DNA of 64,000 nucleotides from a virus. Where the stretch lies: positions 1 through 64,000 of the IMG/VR virus record IMGVR_UViG_3300037070_003657, one strand, 5' to 3'. This document shows positions 40,486 through 48,225 of the stretch, piece after piece. The notes below the pieces were generated by a model that worked only from the letters and a program-made list of their open reading frames with translations, did no database searches and was not told where the DNA came from. The translations under genes were made by a program, and so were the position numbers. Numbering within the stretch: position 1 is the first letter of the stretch; each line of letters begins with the position of its first letter.

Positions 40486-40839
40486 TCACTCCTTGCGAAA
40501 CGGTTGGTCTGAGAATAGTGCGGTGTCCTCGAACGGTGGGGCTTTGCGACCGAGCCGGGTGTCGAGTTCGTCGGCCAGTTGCAGCCAGATTCTCTGGTCC
40601 GCCTCGGAGCAGCCGGGCTCGTCGGCCTGCTTGCGGTAGTAGTCCGCCTGGCTGGCCAGCGGTGGCGTCCTCGACTGGAGGTGGGACCTGGCCCGCTCCA
40701 CCTGCTGGGCGTGGGCGACCAGGAAGTCCTCGGCCTCCTGGCGGTTGGGGTTCCACAGCCCGGCGGCACCGCACGAGCACTCCCCCCGGTACTTCTCGTG
40801 CAGCCCCAGCATGTTGACCGAGCCCTCGTGGTAGCCCAT
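40486..40839 (-). CDS. Hypothetical Cys-containing protein
   Basis: 117 residues from ATG 40839, overlapping the upstream stop (TGATG). GECSCGAAGLWN near the N-terminus and a DEPGCSEADQRIWLQLADEL segment; largely helical. Function unknown. Confidence 0.65.
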   Translation of the reverse strand: MGYHEGSVNMLGLHEKYRGECSCGAAGLWNPNRQEAEDFLVAHAQQVERARSHLQSRTPPLASQADYYRKQADEPGCSEADQRIWLQLADELDTRLGRKAPPFEDTALFSDQPFRKE

Positions 40840-41024
40840 CACGCGCTCTTGATGAGGAAGCCAGGCTCCTCGCAGTAGATGCAGCGAACAGGCTGGGAGG
40901 TCTGGCCCTGGAAGTGGGTGATGAGTGAGGACGCCCAGCGACCGGCGAAGTGCCAGCCCTCCTGCTCGTCGGCCCACCACTTGTCGGACCACTCGTGTCC
41001 CTTGGGGTTGGTGCAGTTCTTCAC
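40839..41024 (-). CDS. Small zinc-ribbon-like protein
   Basis: 61 residues from ATG 41024. C4 near the N-terminus and a CIYC pair near the C-terminus, Trp-rich (EWSDKWWADEQEGWHFAGRW). Four-base overlap with the upstream gene. Unknown. Confidence 0.6.
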   Translation of the reverse strand: MKNCTNPKGHEWSDKWWADEQEGWHFAGRWASSLITHFQGQTSQPVRCIYCEEPGFLIKSA

Positions 41025-41308
41025 GATTCCTCCATGTCTTCGAGCACCATCTTGATGGTGTCGTCGTCGAGGTCGAACAGCGTCACCTCACCGGACAGCA
41101 CAATGTGGATGCCGGTGAGGATCAGCACAGCACGGCGAGCGCGGTCGTTGTGGTAGGCGGGGTCGTCCTCGGTGAACTCCTCCACCCCCACGAGGAGGCT
41201 CGGCTGGTCGTCCCGCATGATCCGCAGCGCAGCCATCATCGAGGCAGGCTGGTGGCCAGCGGCGAAGACGGCTGGCTCGTTGAGCAGGGGGATGACGAGG
41301 TTGCTCAC
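41021..41308 (-). CDS. Hypothetical protein
   Basis: 95 residues from GTG 41308 (GGAGGAGAT upstream), overlapping the upstream stop by four bases. Alpha/beta type sequence with an acidic C-terminus (LFDLDDDTIKMVLEDMEES). No motif recognised. Confidence 0.65.
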   Translation of the reverse strand: MSNLVIPLLNEPAVFAAGHQPASMMAALRIMRDDQPSLLVGVEEFTEDDPAYHNDRARRAVLILTGIHIVLSGEVTLFDLDDDTIKMVLEDMEES

Positions 41309-41667
41309 ATCTCCTCCTTCGGCCAGGCGGGGTCGTCCCCGAGCACGATCTGGGCGACCTTGCCCTGGGTCACGGTGACGCCCTGCCGGAGGTCCTCCTG
41401 CTCGGCGTCGGGCTCGTCCCACTTGGCGTTCGTCAGGTCGGCCTGGCAGTACAGGTTGCCCGGCATCAACAGCGTGACCTCCCCCGTGATGGCGCCCGTC
41501 TCCTCACGGCGGATGTTGTCGATCCGGCCGATCACGTGGGTGCCGCCGCTGGTGGTGTTCACGACCACCGGCAGGGGCTCGTCCCAGGTGAGGGCACCGT
41601 GCAGAATCTGCCGTCCGCTGTCGCTGGTGGGCTTGCCCTCCCAGATCAGCACTCGTCTACTTGTCAC
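41305..41667 (-). CDS. Hypothetical protein
   Basis: 120 residues from ATG 41667. Beta-rich (VLIWEGKPTSDSGRQILHGA; EVTLLMPGNLYCQADLTNA) with conserved-looking Trp and Pro. It overlaps both neighbours. Unknown function. Confidence 0.65.
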   Translation of the reverse strand: MTSRRVLIWEGKPTSDSGRQILHGALTWDEPLPVVVNTTSGGTHVIGRIDNIRREETGAITGEVTLLMPGNLYCQADLTNAKWDEPDAEQEDLRQGVTVTQGKVAQIVLGDDPAWPKEEM

Positions 41668-41860
41668 GCTGTCCTCCTCCTTCGATCATGCAGTTGTGGT
41701 GTGCCGGGGTGGCGGGGGTGTAGCCGTGCGTGTCGAGCGTCGCCAGGTCCATCTCCTGGATCGCGTCGATCAACTTGCCCTGCTCGACGTAGGCCACGCC
41801 GTCCACCACCAGGTCGGCGGCACCGACCGAGGTCAGCCCTCGCAGTCTCTGGTCACTCAT
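41657..41860 (-). CDS. Hypothetical protein
   Basis: 67 residues from ATG 41860. The leader reads palindrome site 5 followed directly by AAAGGAGCAACC and the ATG, so the palindrome edge supplies part of the ribosome site. Small helical protein (YVEQGKLIDAIQEMDLATLD). It starts the lowest-coordinate leftward block. Confidence 0.65.
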   Translation of the reverse strand: MSDQRLRGLTSVGAADLVVDGVAYVEQGKLIDAIQEMDLATLDTHGYTPATPAHHNCMIEGGGQRDK

Positions 41861-41869
41861 GGTTGCTCC

Positions 41870-41883
41870 TTTATCCGGATAAA
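41870..41883. promoter_or_regulatory. 14-bp palindrome TTTATCCGGATAAA, site 5
   Basis: Nine bases upstream of ATG 41860 on the minus strand and two bases beyond the exonuclease stop. Its last As merge into the AAAGGAG ribosome site, so a bound protein could block both transcription and translation initiation. Confidence 0.8.
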
Positions 41884-41885
41884 CG

Positions 41886-42827
41886 TCAGCGAATCTTCTT
41901 GATCTCCAACTTGTCGTGCGCCCTGCGCACACCGGGTGCCGTGAGGGCCTCGTTGACGTGGACCCACCGGATGGTGAACTCGCCGGTCGATCCCTTGATC
42001 CCCTCCAGGTGGCGCTTCGCCTGGTCCTTCAACTTGGTCCCCTCCCGCACCATGTCCATGCCCTCGGTGTACGCCTGCACGTGGTCGATGATCGAGGGGT
42101 CGGTGATGAGGCCCTGGGCGTCGGTGTCGAACGCCCGGCAGACGGTGAAGAACCCGCAGGTCACCGCGCACATCTCGCGCGGCGGCTCCTTCCGGGCCTC
42201 CTCGTCCTGGGTGTAGGCGTACACCACGTCATCGAGCCACTCCGCTGCCAGCCGCACCTGCTCGGGGTCGTACGGCTCCATCTGGACGTGCCCGTACTTG
42301 TCGATGGCGGCACGGTCCAGCCAGAAGTTCGCCACCCGGATGTCCCCCAGCGGGATGTCCCCGAACAGCCCCATGTCGTGCGCCGCCTTGGCGTAGCCGT
42401 GGCGCTGGAACTGCTGCTGCTGGGACGGACCCTGACGGGCGATGGTGCCCAGTCCGTAGTCGGTCTTCACGTCCAGCAGCAGACCGTCGTCAGCGAGGAT
42501 CACGTCCGGGTGCCCGGACAGCCGGTAGGTGCCGTGGTCCCCCTCCAGGGTCAGCGACACCTCCCGCTGTACGAGCGCGTTGGGGTAGGCAGCGGCGATG
42601 GCCACCTCGACCCCCTCCCCCAGCCACGTCCCGATGAACGCCGCCAGCAGGTCGGTGTCCTCCGGCACCTGGCGGTCGATCATCCGGCGCATCCGCTCCG
42701 AGCAGAAGCCCAGGTCGGAGACGCCCATCTTGAACTCCGAGGACTGCTTGCTCCGCACGGAGTAGCGGGACGACGCCATGACAGCGTCGTAGATGTCATC
42801 GGCCAGGAGTTGCTCTTCCTCGTTCAC
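41886..42827 (-). CDS. Cas4/RecB-like PD-(D/E)XK exonuclease with Fe-S cysteines
   Basis: 313 residues from ATG 42827. GHPDVILADDGLLLDVKT (105-122) supplies the Asp and D-x-K catalytic motif. Cys42 (GFCSERM) plus CAVTCGFFTVC near residues 218-228 give the four-Cys pattern of Cas4/AddB-type iron-sulfur exonucleases. It probably resects DNA ends for recombination; a Rad52-like annealing gene lies two genes upstream. Palindrome site 5 lies just beyond its stop. Confidence 0.8.
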   Translation of the reverse strand: MNEEEQLLADDIYDAVMASSRYSVRSKQSSEFKMGVSDLGFCSERMRRMIDRQVPEDTDLLAAFIGTWLGEGVEVAIAAAYPNALVQREVSLTLEGDHGTYRLSGHPDVILADDGLLLDVKTDYGLGTIARQGPSQQQQFQRHGYAKAAHDMGLFGDIPLGDIRVANFWLDRAAIDKYGHVQMEPYDPEQVRLAAEWLDDVVYAYTQDEEARKEPPREMCAVTCGFFTVCRAFDTDAQGLITDPSIIDHVQAYTEGMDMVREGTKLKDQAKRHLEGIKGSTGEFTIRWVHVNEALTAPGVRRAHDKLEIKKIR

Positions 42828-42988
42828 CGGAGCACCTCCAGCGCCTCGGGGTGACGCTCCAGGAACCAGCCGTACATCAGGTACAGCATCTCCACCGCCC
42901 CGAAGTCGCGCAGTTGGGCGCAGTTCTTCACGTCCTCCTGCACCGTCTTCTCGTGTTTGCGGTAGAACCGCGTGTCGTTGCTGTTCAC
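42824..42988 (-). CDS. Small hypothetical protein
   Basis: 54 residues from GTG 42988, overlapping both neighbours by four bases. Helical, with RKHEKTVQEDVKNCAQLRDF and an aromatic C-terminus. It lies between a winged-helix-like gene and the exonuclease. Unknown. Confidence 0.6.
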   Translation of the reverse strand: MNSNDTRFYRKHEKTVQEDVKNCAQLRDFGAVEMLYLMYGWFLERHPEALEVLR

Positions 42989-43593
42989 TCGTCGTCTCCC
43001 TTCACGATCTGGGCCAGCGTCTGGCCGGTGTCTGCTGCCAGCCGGTACTCGTCGAGCAGTGCGTCCAGCGCGTCCCAAGGACCGTAGACGTCCAAAGGAC
43101 CGCTCAGGTCCTCCGCGTCACGGTGAGCCTTGATCCACGCCTCCACGGCGTCCCCACGATGGGGCAGACCGGCCCCCCTGGCTGCACAGGGCTCGATCTC
43201 CCGGCCGTTCACGTACTCGGGGAGCACGTACACCTTGCAGCGGTCCCGACGCTCTGAGAGGCGGGCGATGGACCCAGCCTTGTGCAGGTTCGACAGCGCA
43301 CCGCTGGCCTGGCCGTGGTGCCAGCCCTCCAGGTAGGCCAGTTCCTTCCAGGTGAGCCCGGCCTCGCCGTACCTGTTGAGCGCCATGAAGGTCTTGGACT
43401 GGCGAGCGCCGGTGACACCTGTGCTGTCGTCACGACGGGCACGCTCGGCGCTGGTGTCGGTGCCGGAGTACCCGGACGACGGGTTGGTGGTGCCGTACGG
43501 CAGGACCGGTTCGCCAACGTGCAGGTAGGGGGCCTGGGTGCTGGGGATGACCTCCAGCGAGGGGTCCTGTTCGGAGTGTGGGGTGTGAGTCAT
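42985..43593 (-). CDS. Winged-helix DNA-binding-like protein
   Basis: 202 residues from ATG 43593. A long polar N-terminus precedes a winged-helix pattern at residues ~80-130: GLTWKELAYLEGWHHGQASG, then ALSNLHKAGSIARL, then a wing RRDRCKVYVLP. The C-terminal part is helical. Could regulate transcription or assist replication. It lies between the Rad52-like and exonuclease genes. Confidence 0.65.
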   Translation of the reverse strand: MTHTPHSEQDPSLEVIPSTQAPYLHVGEPVLPYGTTNPSSGYSGTDTSAERARRDDSTGVTGARQSKTFMALNRYGEAGLTWKELAYLEGWHHGQASGALSNLHKAGSIARLSERRDRCKVYVLPEYVNGREIEPCAARGAGLPHRGDAVEAWIKAHRDAEDLSGPLDVYGPWDALDALLDEYRLAADTGQTLAQIVKGDDE

Positions 43594-44288
43594 GACTGCA
43601 CCGTCTCTGTGTGGTCGGGGTTGGGTTCCTCGATCTCGGTCTCCTCGATGACGGTGCCACCGAGGGTGGCCTGGATGTTCGCCACCTGCTCCTCGGTGCG
43701 CTTCTCCTCGGAGACCACCACGCCGTCCGGCTTGACCAGCGTCTGCTTGATCACGTCGGTCTTGGCACCGTTGTCGTAGAGGGACAGCCCGAACTGCGTG
43801 CCCCAGTTGATGGCGCACCGCTTGGTGGCGTCGGACGCCGCCGTCTTCAGCGCGTTGTCGTGGTGGTCACCGAGCATGGAGGCGGGACCGCTGGCGCTGC
43901 CCACCGCTGCCTCGGAGTGGGTGGCGATCTCCCGGCCCTGGTTGTCGCGGACGGTGAGCATCATCTTGGCCATCCAGACGACCTCGACCATGTCCTTGCC
44001 TGCGTCGTTCAGGTAGGGCCGGGTGGCCACGTGCTCCTGCTCCAGCATGTTCAGGTCCCAGTTCCCGAACCCGAAGATGCGGGTGAGGTGGGCCTTCACG
44101 TCCCACGCCTCCAGGTAGGAGAGCGTCTTGCCACCCTGCTGCCGGGTGGCGACCCGCGCTGAGCGCAGCGGGTTCATCAGGTAGGCGTACTGCTCGGCGG
44201 TGATGGTGCCCGAGGAACGGTAGCCAGCGTCCCAGGGGAACGGCTCGTGACCTTCCTGGTTCTCGGTCTCGGGGGTGGTGTCAGTCAT
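43590..44288 (-). CDS. Rad52/Erf-class single-strand annealing protein
   Basis: 232 residues from ATG 44288 (AAGGAGCAATCAC upstream). KTLSYLEAWDVKAHLTRIFG with FGNWDLNMLEQ, a central ASMLGDHHDNALKTAASDAT and TKRCAINWGTQFGLSLY match the Rad52/Rad22 core. The acidic C-terminal tail (EETEIEEPNPDHTE) may recruit partners. With the Cas4-like exonuclease it forms a phage recombination pair. Palindrome site 6 is 16 bases upstream. Confidence 0.8.
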   Translation of the reverse strand: MTDTTPETENQEGHEPFPWDAGYRSSGTITAEQYAYLMNPLRSARVATRQQGGKTLSYLEAWDVKAHLTRIFGFGNWDLNMLEQEHVATRPYLNDAGKDMVEVVWMAKMMLTVRDNQGREIATHSEAAVGSASGPASMLGDHHDNALKTAASDATKRCAINWGTQFGLSLYDNGAKTDVIKQTLVKPDGVVVSEEKRTEEQVANIQATLGGTVIEETEIEEPNPDHTETVQS

Positions 44289-44304
44289 GTGATTGCTCCT
44301 TCGG

Positions 44305-44318
44305 TTTATCCGGATAAA
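44305..44318. promoter_or_regulatory. 14-bp palindrome TTTATCCGGATAAA, site 6
   Basis: Sixteen bases upstream of the Rad52-like gene, within the divergent gap to the single rightward gene at 44395. G and C flanks extend symmetry to 16 bp. Confidence 0.8.
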
Positions 44319-44394
44319 CGATGCTGCCGGTCGGCTCCGACACATCTCTTGATCTTACTGCAAACTCCCCTCTCAGGGGATAGTCTTCTGTGCT

Positions 44395-44673
44395 ATGTCA
44401 CTACTGAACCTGAGCAAGGCCCCGAAGGACCCCGCCCTGCGTATCGTCTGGCTGGCCGGTGTGAACGCCAAGGTCCGTGAGGAACTGGACGCTGCGCTGG
44501 CTGACGCCTACTTCGAGGTGCGCCTGCACGGCCAACTCGAAGAGGTCCTCGCCCTGGGTCTCCACTCCCGCAAGCGGGTGTTGGCGTGGACCCGTCAGGA
44601 GAACGAGCGCCGAGGCCGGGTGGTCCGTTGGGGTGACGGACTCGACCCGACCTCCAGCGCCTACTCCGACTGA
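44395..44673 (+). CDS. Lone rightward small protein in the leftward arm
   Basis: 92 residues from ATG 44395. Its leader has a TCCCC/GGGGA hairpin (44366-44380) and no clear ribosome site. The sequence is plausibly folded: VREELDAALADAYFEVRLHG then QLEEVLALGLHSRKRVLAWT. It is the only convincing plus-strand gene in the right arm, divergent from the Rad52-like gene across palindrome site 6. It could be the regulator of that region. No family recognised. Confidence 0.6.
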   Translation: MSLLNLSKAPKDPALRIVWLAGVNAKVREELDAALADAYFEVRLHGQLEEVLALGLHSRKRVLAWTRQENERRGRVVRWGDGLDPTSSAYSD

Positions 44674-44828
44674 CCCAGTCCGGGCGGAATGGGGCGGGAC
44701 TCTGCCGTCACCTGACCGGCATGGAGAACCGTGTGCGACACCCGGACCCACCCGTATCCCCACGGCTCACCCTTGAATCGCTCCTCGCGGGCAATCGGCA
44801 ACTCCGGTACGTCATTCTCGGCGGTCAT
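44661..44828 (-). CDS. Small hypothetical protein
   Basis: 55 residues from ATG 44828, reading MTAENDVPELPIAREERFKG then EPWGYGWVRVSHTV. It overlaps the upstream gene by 17 bases and converges with the rightward gene by 13 bases. The tight fit supports it, though the ribosome site is weak. Unknown. Confidence 0.5.
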   Translation of the reverse strand: MTAENDVPELPIAREERFKGEPWGYGWVRVSHTVLHAGQVTAESRPIPPGLGQSE

Positions 44829-45063
44829 GGGCGGGTCCCGCTGGCGGAATGACGCGGGTGGAGCGCATCTCCAGCCAGGGCCTTAGCCACTCGGCTTGCG
44901 TCTCCCCTGGCTGGCGCAGACGCTCGGGCACCACACCCGATGCGCCCTGGCTCACCTTGGCCGCGCCTCGCGCTTCGGCGCGGACGGCAACCGACTCGCT
45001 CACCTCCTCGCCATCGATGAAGTAGCGCATGTCTGGCGCGTCATAGTCGGCGGGCTGACTCAT
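44812..45063 (-). CDS. Hypothetical protein
   Basis: 83 residues from ATG 45063, overlapping the upstream stop by four bases. Acidic N-terminus (DYDAPDMRYFIDGEEVSESV), basic C-terminus. Unknown. Confidence 0.6.
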   Translation of the reverse strand: MSQPADYDAPDMRYFIDGEEVSESVAVRAEARGAAKVSQGASGVVPERLRQPGETQAEWLRPWLEMRSTRVIPPAGPAHDRRE

Positions 45064-45272
45064 CGCAGGTCCCGCTGGTGAGTGGTGCCGCACAGCGGAC
45101 AGGTCCACTCCGCGATCCCAGCGTGGACGTAGGTCTGCTCGGTGACGAGCCCGTCCCAGGGACAGGTGTCGAACGACACCGCTGTCACGCCCCTCGGACT
45201 GACGACGTTCACCGTCACATCCTCGGCACCGCACTCGACCTCAATGGTCCGCTCTAGTGGAGACACACTCAT
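45060..45272 (-). CDS. Small zinc-ribbon-like protein
   Basis: 70 residues from ATG 45272. CPWDG and a CPLCG pair about 23 residues later suggest one zinc site; beta-rich N-terminal part (IEVECGAEDVTVNVV). Four-base overlaps on both sides. Unknown. Confidence 0.65.
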   Translation of the reverse strand: MSVSPLERTIEVECGAEDVTVNVVSPRGVTAVSFDTCPWDGLVTEQTYVHAGIAEWTCPLCGTTHQRDLR

Positions 45273-45538
45273 ACGATCTTCCTCACTTCCTCGGTTGGTA
45301 GGTGCCACTGGTCTGCGAAGTCCCTGATGAAGATCAGGGAATCCTTGGCCGGGCGGTGGCCGCTCACCTTGAACGGCTGCGTCTCCCCGTCCGGCGGGTA
45401 CAGCAGGATGTGCTGCCCGTCGATCAGCCGGTACTTGATGCCGCACACCTCGACCAGATAGATCAAGGTGCGCGCCACCTCCTTGTCGAACCCCCGCAGA
45501 TGTCGACGGGACAGCCCTATCGGTGCTCGTGAACTCAT
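45269..45538 (-). CDS. HicA-like small protein
   Basis: 89 residues from ATG 45538. A helix (FDKEVARTLIYLVEVCGIKY) followed by RLIDGQHILLYPPDG, TQPFKVSGHRP and AKDSLIFIRDFADQW resembles the HicA/YcfA dsRBD-like fold, where the conserved His sits in a beta-hairpin (here GQH). No HicB-type partner is evident next to it. It may be an RNA-binding protein rather than a toxin. Confidence 0.5.
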   Translation of the reverse strand: MSSRAPIGLSRRHLRGFDKEVARTLIYLVEVCGIKYRLIDGQHILLYPPDGETQPFKVSGHRPAKDSLIFIRDFADQWHLPTEEVRKIV

Positions 45539-45879
45539 GGTTCCTCCTCTACTCGGACCACCTGCTGGTCGCAGGTGAGTCGGACCAGCCCGTGTTGGCT
45601 GGCCGTGACCGGGATGGTGCCGGGCTCGGCCACCGAGCGCAGGACGATGAAGCCCAGCGCTCGGGACTCGAAGGGGTGGTCGTGCACCCAGTCGTGGCAG
45701 GGGTCGCACATCCACACCCCGTTGCAGGTGCAGTGGGTGTGCTGGTCCCTGACCCGGCGTCCCCGCCGGTGGTGCCACTGCCCGTGCCTGGTCGGTGTGC
45801 CACAGCGGCAGCACTTCAGGTAGTCACGGACCTGGACAGCGGCACGCTGCACGGCGGGGATGCCCTTGGTCGGCTTCAC
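45535..45879 (-). CDS. HNH endonuclease
   Basis: 114 residues from GTG 45879. CCRCG, QWHHRRGRR, CTCNGVWMCDPCHDWVHDHP give the Cys pairs and His-Asn-His core of a classic small HNH nuclease. It sits in the replication arm rather than near terminase and may be a homing or repair nuclease. Four-base overlaps with neighbours. Confidence 0.8.
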   Translation of the reverse strand: MKPTKGIPAVQRAAVQVRDYLKCCRCGTPTRHGQWHHRRGRRVRDQHTHCTCNGVWMCDPCHDWVHDHPFESRALGFIVLRSVAEPGTIPVTASQHGLVRLTCDQQVVRVEEEP

Positions 45880-46331
45880 CCGCGCTCCGCCTCCCAGCCC
45901 TCGAACCCCCGGACGGCGTGCTCCAGCATGATGAAGCCAGCCTCGTCCAGGCGGAGGTGGTTCCACTCGACCCGGCCGAGTTGGTCGAACAGCGCCGGGT
46001 CGATGGGCCACGTCAGGGCCTTGGACACGTAGTCGTGCTGGCCCACCGGGTGGGTGGCGGAGTGGAAGCAGCCGTACAACTCGCCTCGGGCGAGGGCGGC
46101 ATGGGCTTCGTCGCAGGAGGACTCGTAGTAGTCCGGTCCTGCATCGGCAGCGATCTCGTCGAGTGTCCAGAACCTCCCGAACATCGGTTCGCTGCGTACG
46201 TCGCACATCATCCACGTGTCACCGAACGTCATGGTCGACTGGGCTGGGTGGATGCCTTGGTGCGAGTCCTTCTCGATCTGTCGGATGGCCGCTTCCATGT
46301 GAGCGGTCGTTGGGTAGGTGCGTAGGTTCAC
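45876..46331 (-). CDS. Hypothetical protein
   Basis: 151 residues from GTG 46331 (AAGGAGCAACC upstream; ATG 12 codons in is an alternative). Trp/His-rich (MTFGDTWMMCDVRSEPMFGR; YDQLG-like PALFDQLGRVEWNHLRLDE). First gene of its block, 18 bases after palindrome variant site 7 and downstream of a good promoter. Unknown. Confidence 0.65.
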   Translation of the reverse strand: MNLRTYPTTAHMEAAIRQIEKDSHQGIHPAQSTMTFGDTWMMCDVRSEPMFGRFWTLDEIAADAGPDYYESSCDEAHAALARGELYGCFHSATHPVGQHDYVSKALTWPIDPALFDQLGRVEWNHLRLDEAGFIMLEHAVRGFEGWEAERG

Positions 46332-46349
46332 GTCTGGTTGCTCCTTGCG

Positions 46350-46363
46350 TTTATCCCGATAAA
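46350..46363. promoter_or_regulatory. Palindrome variant TTTATCCCGATAAA, site 7
   Basis: One central base departs from the consensus. It lies 18 bases upstream of the first gene of the block and about 30 bases downstream of the -10 of a sigma-70-like promoter, so it would be in the 5' untranslated region. Confidence 0.7.
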
Positions 46364-46392
46364 ACAGTTGGCTTGCTTTGCCTGCTTCTCTA

Positions 46393-46422
46393 AGTATACC
46401 ACATTAGTACACTTCTACTCAA
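46393..46422 (-). promoter_or_regulatory. Sigma-70-like promoter for the 46.3-44.7 kb leftward block
   Basis: TTGAGT (46422-46417) and TATACT (46398-46393) separated by 18 bases, in an unusually AT-rich gap. The predicted start near 46386 gives a ~55-base leader that contains palindrome variant site 7. Confidence 0.65.
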
Positions 46423-46615
46423 CCACCCCCCGGACGATGAAGTCCTCGGGATGGAGTGCGAACGGGCTGTCGGGGTGCGTCTCGATGAAGCAGTCACACC
46501 GCCAGGAGGGGCACCGCAGCGCACCCTCCTCGGCGTACGGACAGTGGAACTCCTCGTGCGAACACTGAGGCTCGCCCGTCTCGGGGTCGAAAGTCCAGTG
46601 CTCTACCCGTGCCAC
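46415..46615 (-). CDS. Small Cys-rich protein
   Basis: 66 residues from GTG 46615 (GAGGAGGGGAA upstream), overlapping the primase gene end by 13 bases. CSHEEFHCPY and CPSWRCDCF contain five Cys and one His, a likely zinc site. The stop lies within the -35 region of the next promoter. Unknown. Confidence 0.65.
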   Translation of the reverse strand: MARVEHWTFDPETGEPQCSHEEFHCPYAEEGALRCPSWRCDCFIETHPDSPFALHPEDFIVRGVVE

Positions 46616-48225
46616 TTCCCCTCCTCGTCCTGGATCACCGGCATCCACGGCCACTCGATGGAGTTGGCCGCGCCCTCCCGCAGTCCGTCCGGCCAGCGCC
46701 GGGTGCGCACGCGGGGACCACGGTTCTTGTGCCACTCGAAGATGCGCTCGTCCTCGGTGGGCTTGATGCCGTACCCGTAGTCCGGCCACTTGATGAACAG
46801 GCTGGACCCGTACGGGCGGAGCGGACGCTCCTTGTCGAGCGGCCCCTTGTGCGGGGCGTGGTGCTCCATGATGAACGCGCTGTTGCAGATCGAGCGCGCC
46901 AGTGTCACCGCGTTCTTGATCTTCCGCACCGGCTCGTCGTCACGGAGGTCACGACCAGCCAGGTTGGTGAGCGGACCCATCACCACCAGGTCGGGCTGAT
47001 AGGCGAACACCCGCTCGTGCAGCCAGTCCGATCCCGAGGGGACACACAGGTCCCGGTCGGACTCCCACTCCTCCAGCACGGTGAGCATCCCCCGCTCCAC
47101 CGGGTGCTCGTGCCGGGCAGCCAGCCCCACCATCTGGTTCCACGAGTCCAGCGTCTGCTCGGGGTGGTTCTCCGCGTCCACGAACAGGACTTTGCGGGGC
47201 TCCATCGGCTGGTGCGTGAAGGGGTGGATGCCTGCCGCCACCATCACCGCGATCTGACGGCAGAGGGTGGACTTGCCGGTGCCCTCGAAGCCGAGCAGGA
47301 TCAGCCGCTCGCCCTTCGCCAGCGTGTTGTCGATGACGTACTCGACCTTGTCCCGTGGGCGCAGGATCAGGTCGAGCACGTCCACCCCGGTGCGGGCGCG
47401 CTCGTCGGCCATCTCCGGTGTGGTCTCCAGCAGCATCTCCAACGTGCGCCCGGCCTCGATGTGGTCGGCCACGTCGTTGATCGGCTTGCCCTCGGTGGTC
47501 ACCCCCGAGGGTGCCTCCACGATCTTGACCGTGCAGCCGTGCTCGACCAGCGACTCGCGCACCTCACGTGCGTGCTTCTGCCCGGTGTCGTCGGCGTCGG
47601 AGTAGATGACCACGGTGGCCCCGGCCAGCGCCTGGCTGAACTCGGCCTGCCACTTCCCGGCACCGCCGGGGTTGCAGGTCGCAGCCTCACCGGCACCGAT
47701 CACCCGGAGTAGGGCGTGCACACACTTCTCTCCCTCCGCCACGTGGATGGTGCGCCCGTCAGCGACGGCGGCGAGCACCTGCGGCAGCCGGTAGAGCACA
47801 CGCTGCACCCCGTCCAGGTTCCACTTGTGACCGTGCGGTGCGGTGGCGTCGGGCTGGCGCTGCATGAAGGTCTTCTTGCCACCGGGCTGCGGCACCCGGA
47901 GCACCTCGAACGCCAGCATCCCGTTGCCCAGAACGTAGGGGTAGATGTGGGAGGCCGTGCCCCTCGGCGTCCACATCGAGCGGTCGTCCAACTCCCCGTC
48001 CTCACGGGGCTGGCACACCGCGTCCCAGTCCAGGCCAGCGGCAGCGATGATCTCGGCCTGCGTGCAGCCGGTGTGACAGTGCAGGACTACCGGCTGAGAC
48101 GTGCCAGGACCCACGCTGAGCGAGGGACTGGCGTCGTCGTGGGCGGGACAGAGCATGACGGTCTTCCGGCCCGCCAGAGCGGCTTCTACGGCTGCCTGTA
48201 CGTCGTTGTTGAGAACCGTGGTCAC
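46603..48225 (-). CDS. Primase-helicase (TOPRIM plus RecA-like ATPase)
   Basis: 540 residues from ATG 48225. A CPAHDD (Cys26, His29) with HCHTGC (50-54) forms a zinc-binding start. TOPRIM motifs are HVAEGEK (Glu164/166) and YSDADD (Asp210/212). The ATPase has Walker A GFEGTGKST (312-320) and Walker B KVLFVDAENHP (Asp350), as in RepA/AAA_25 helicases. It probably both primes and unwinds DNA at the phage fork. SSB, ParB-like and DnaT-like genes are upstream. Confidence 0.9.
   Translation of the reverse strand: MTTVLNNDVQAAVEAALAGRKTVMLCPAHDDASPSLSVGPGTSQPVVLHCHTGCTQAEIIAAAGLDWDAVCQPREDGELDDRSMWTPRGTASHIYPYVLGNGMLAFEVLRVPQPGGKKTFMQRQPDATAPHGHKWNLDGVQRVLYRLPQVLAAVADGRTIHVAEGEKCVHALLRVIGAGEAATCNPGGAGKWQAEFSQALAGATVVIYSDADDTGQKHAREVRESLVEHGCTVKIVEAPSGVTTEGKPINDVADHIEAGRTLEMLLETTPEMADERARTGVDVLDLILRPRDKVEYVIDNTLAKGERLILLGFEGTGKSTLCRQIAVMVAAGIHPFTHQPMEPRKVLFVDAENHPEQTLDSWNQMVGLAARHEHPVERGMLTVLEEWESDRDLCVPSGSDWLHERVFAYQPDLVVMGPLTNLAGRDLRDDEPVRKIKNAVTLARSICNSAFIMEHHAPHKGPLDKERPLRPYGSSLFIKWPDYGYGIKPTEDERIFEWHKNRGPRVRTRRWPDGLREGAANSIEWPWMPVIQDEEGKWHG

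Noticed and set aside
46415-46789. Longer 124-residue version of the Cys-rich gene
   Set aside because: The extra N-terminus lies antiparallel in frame over the primase-helicase end and lacks a ribosome site; GTG 46615 has GAGGAGGGGAA.
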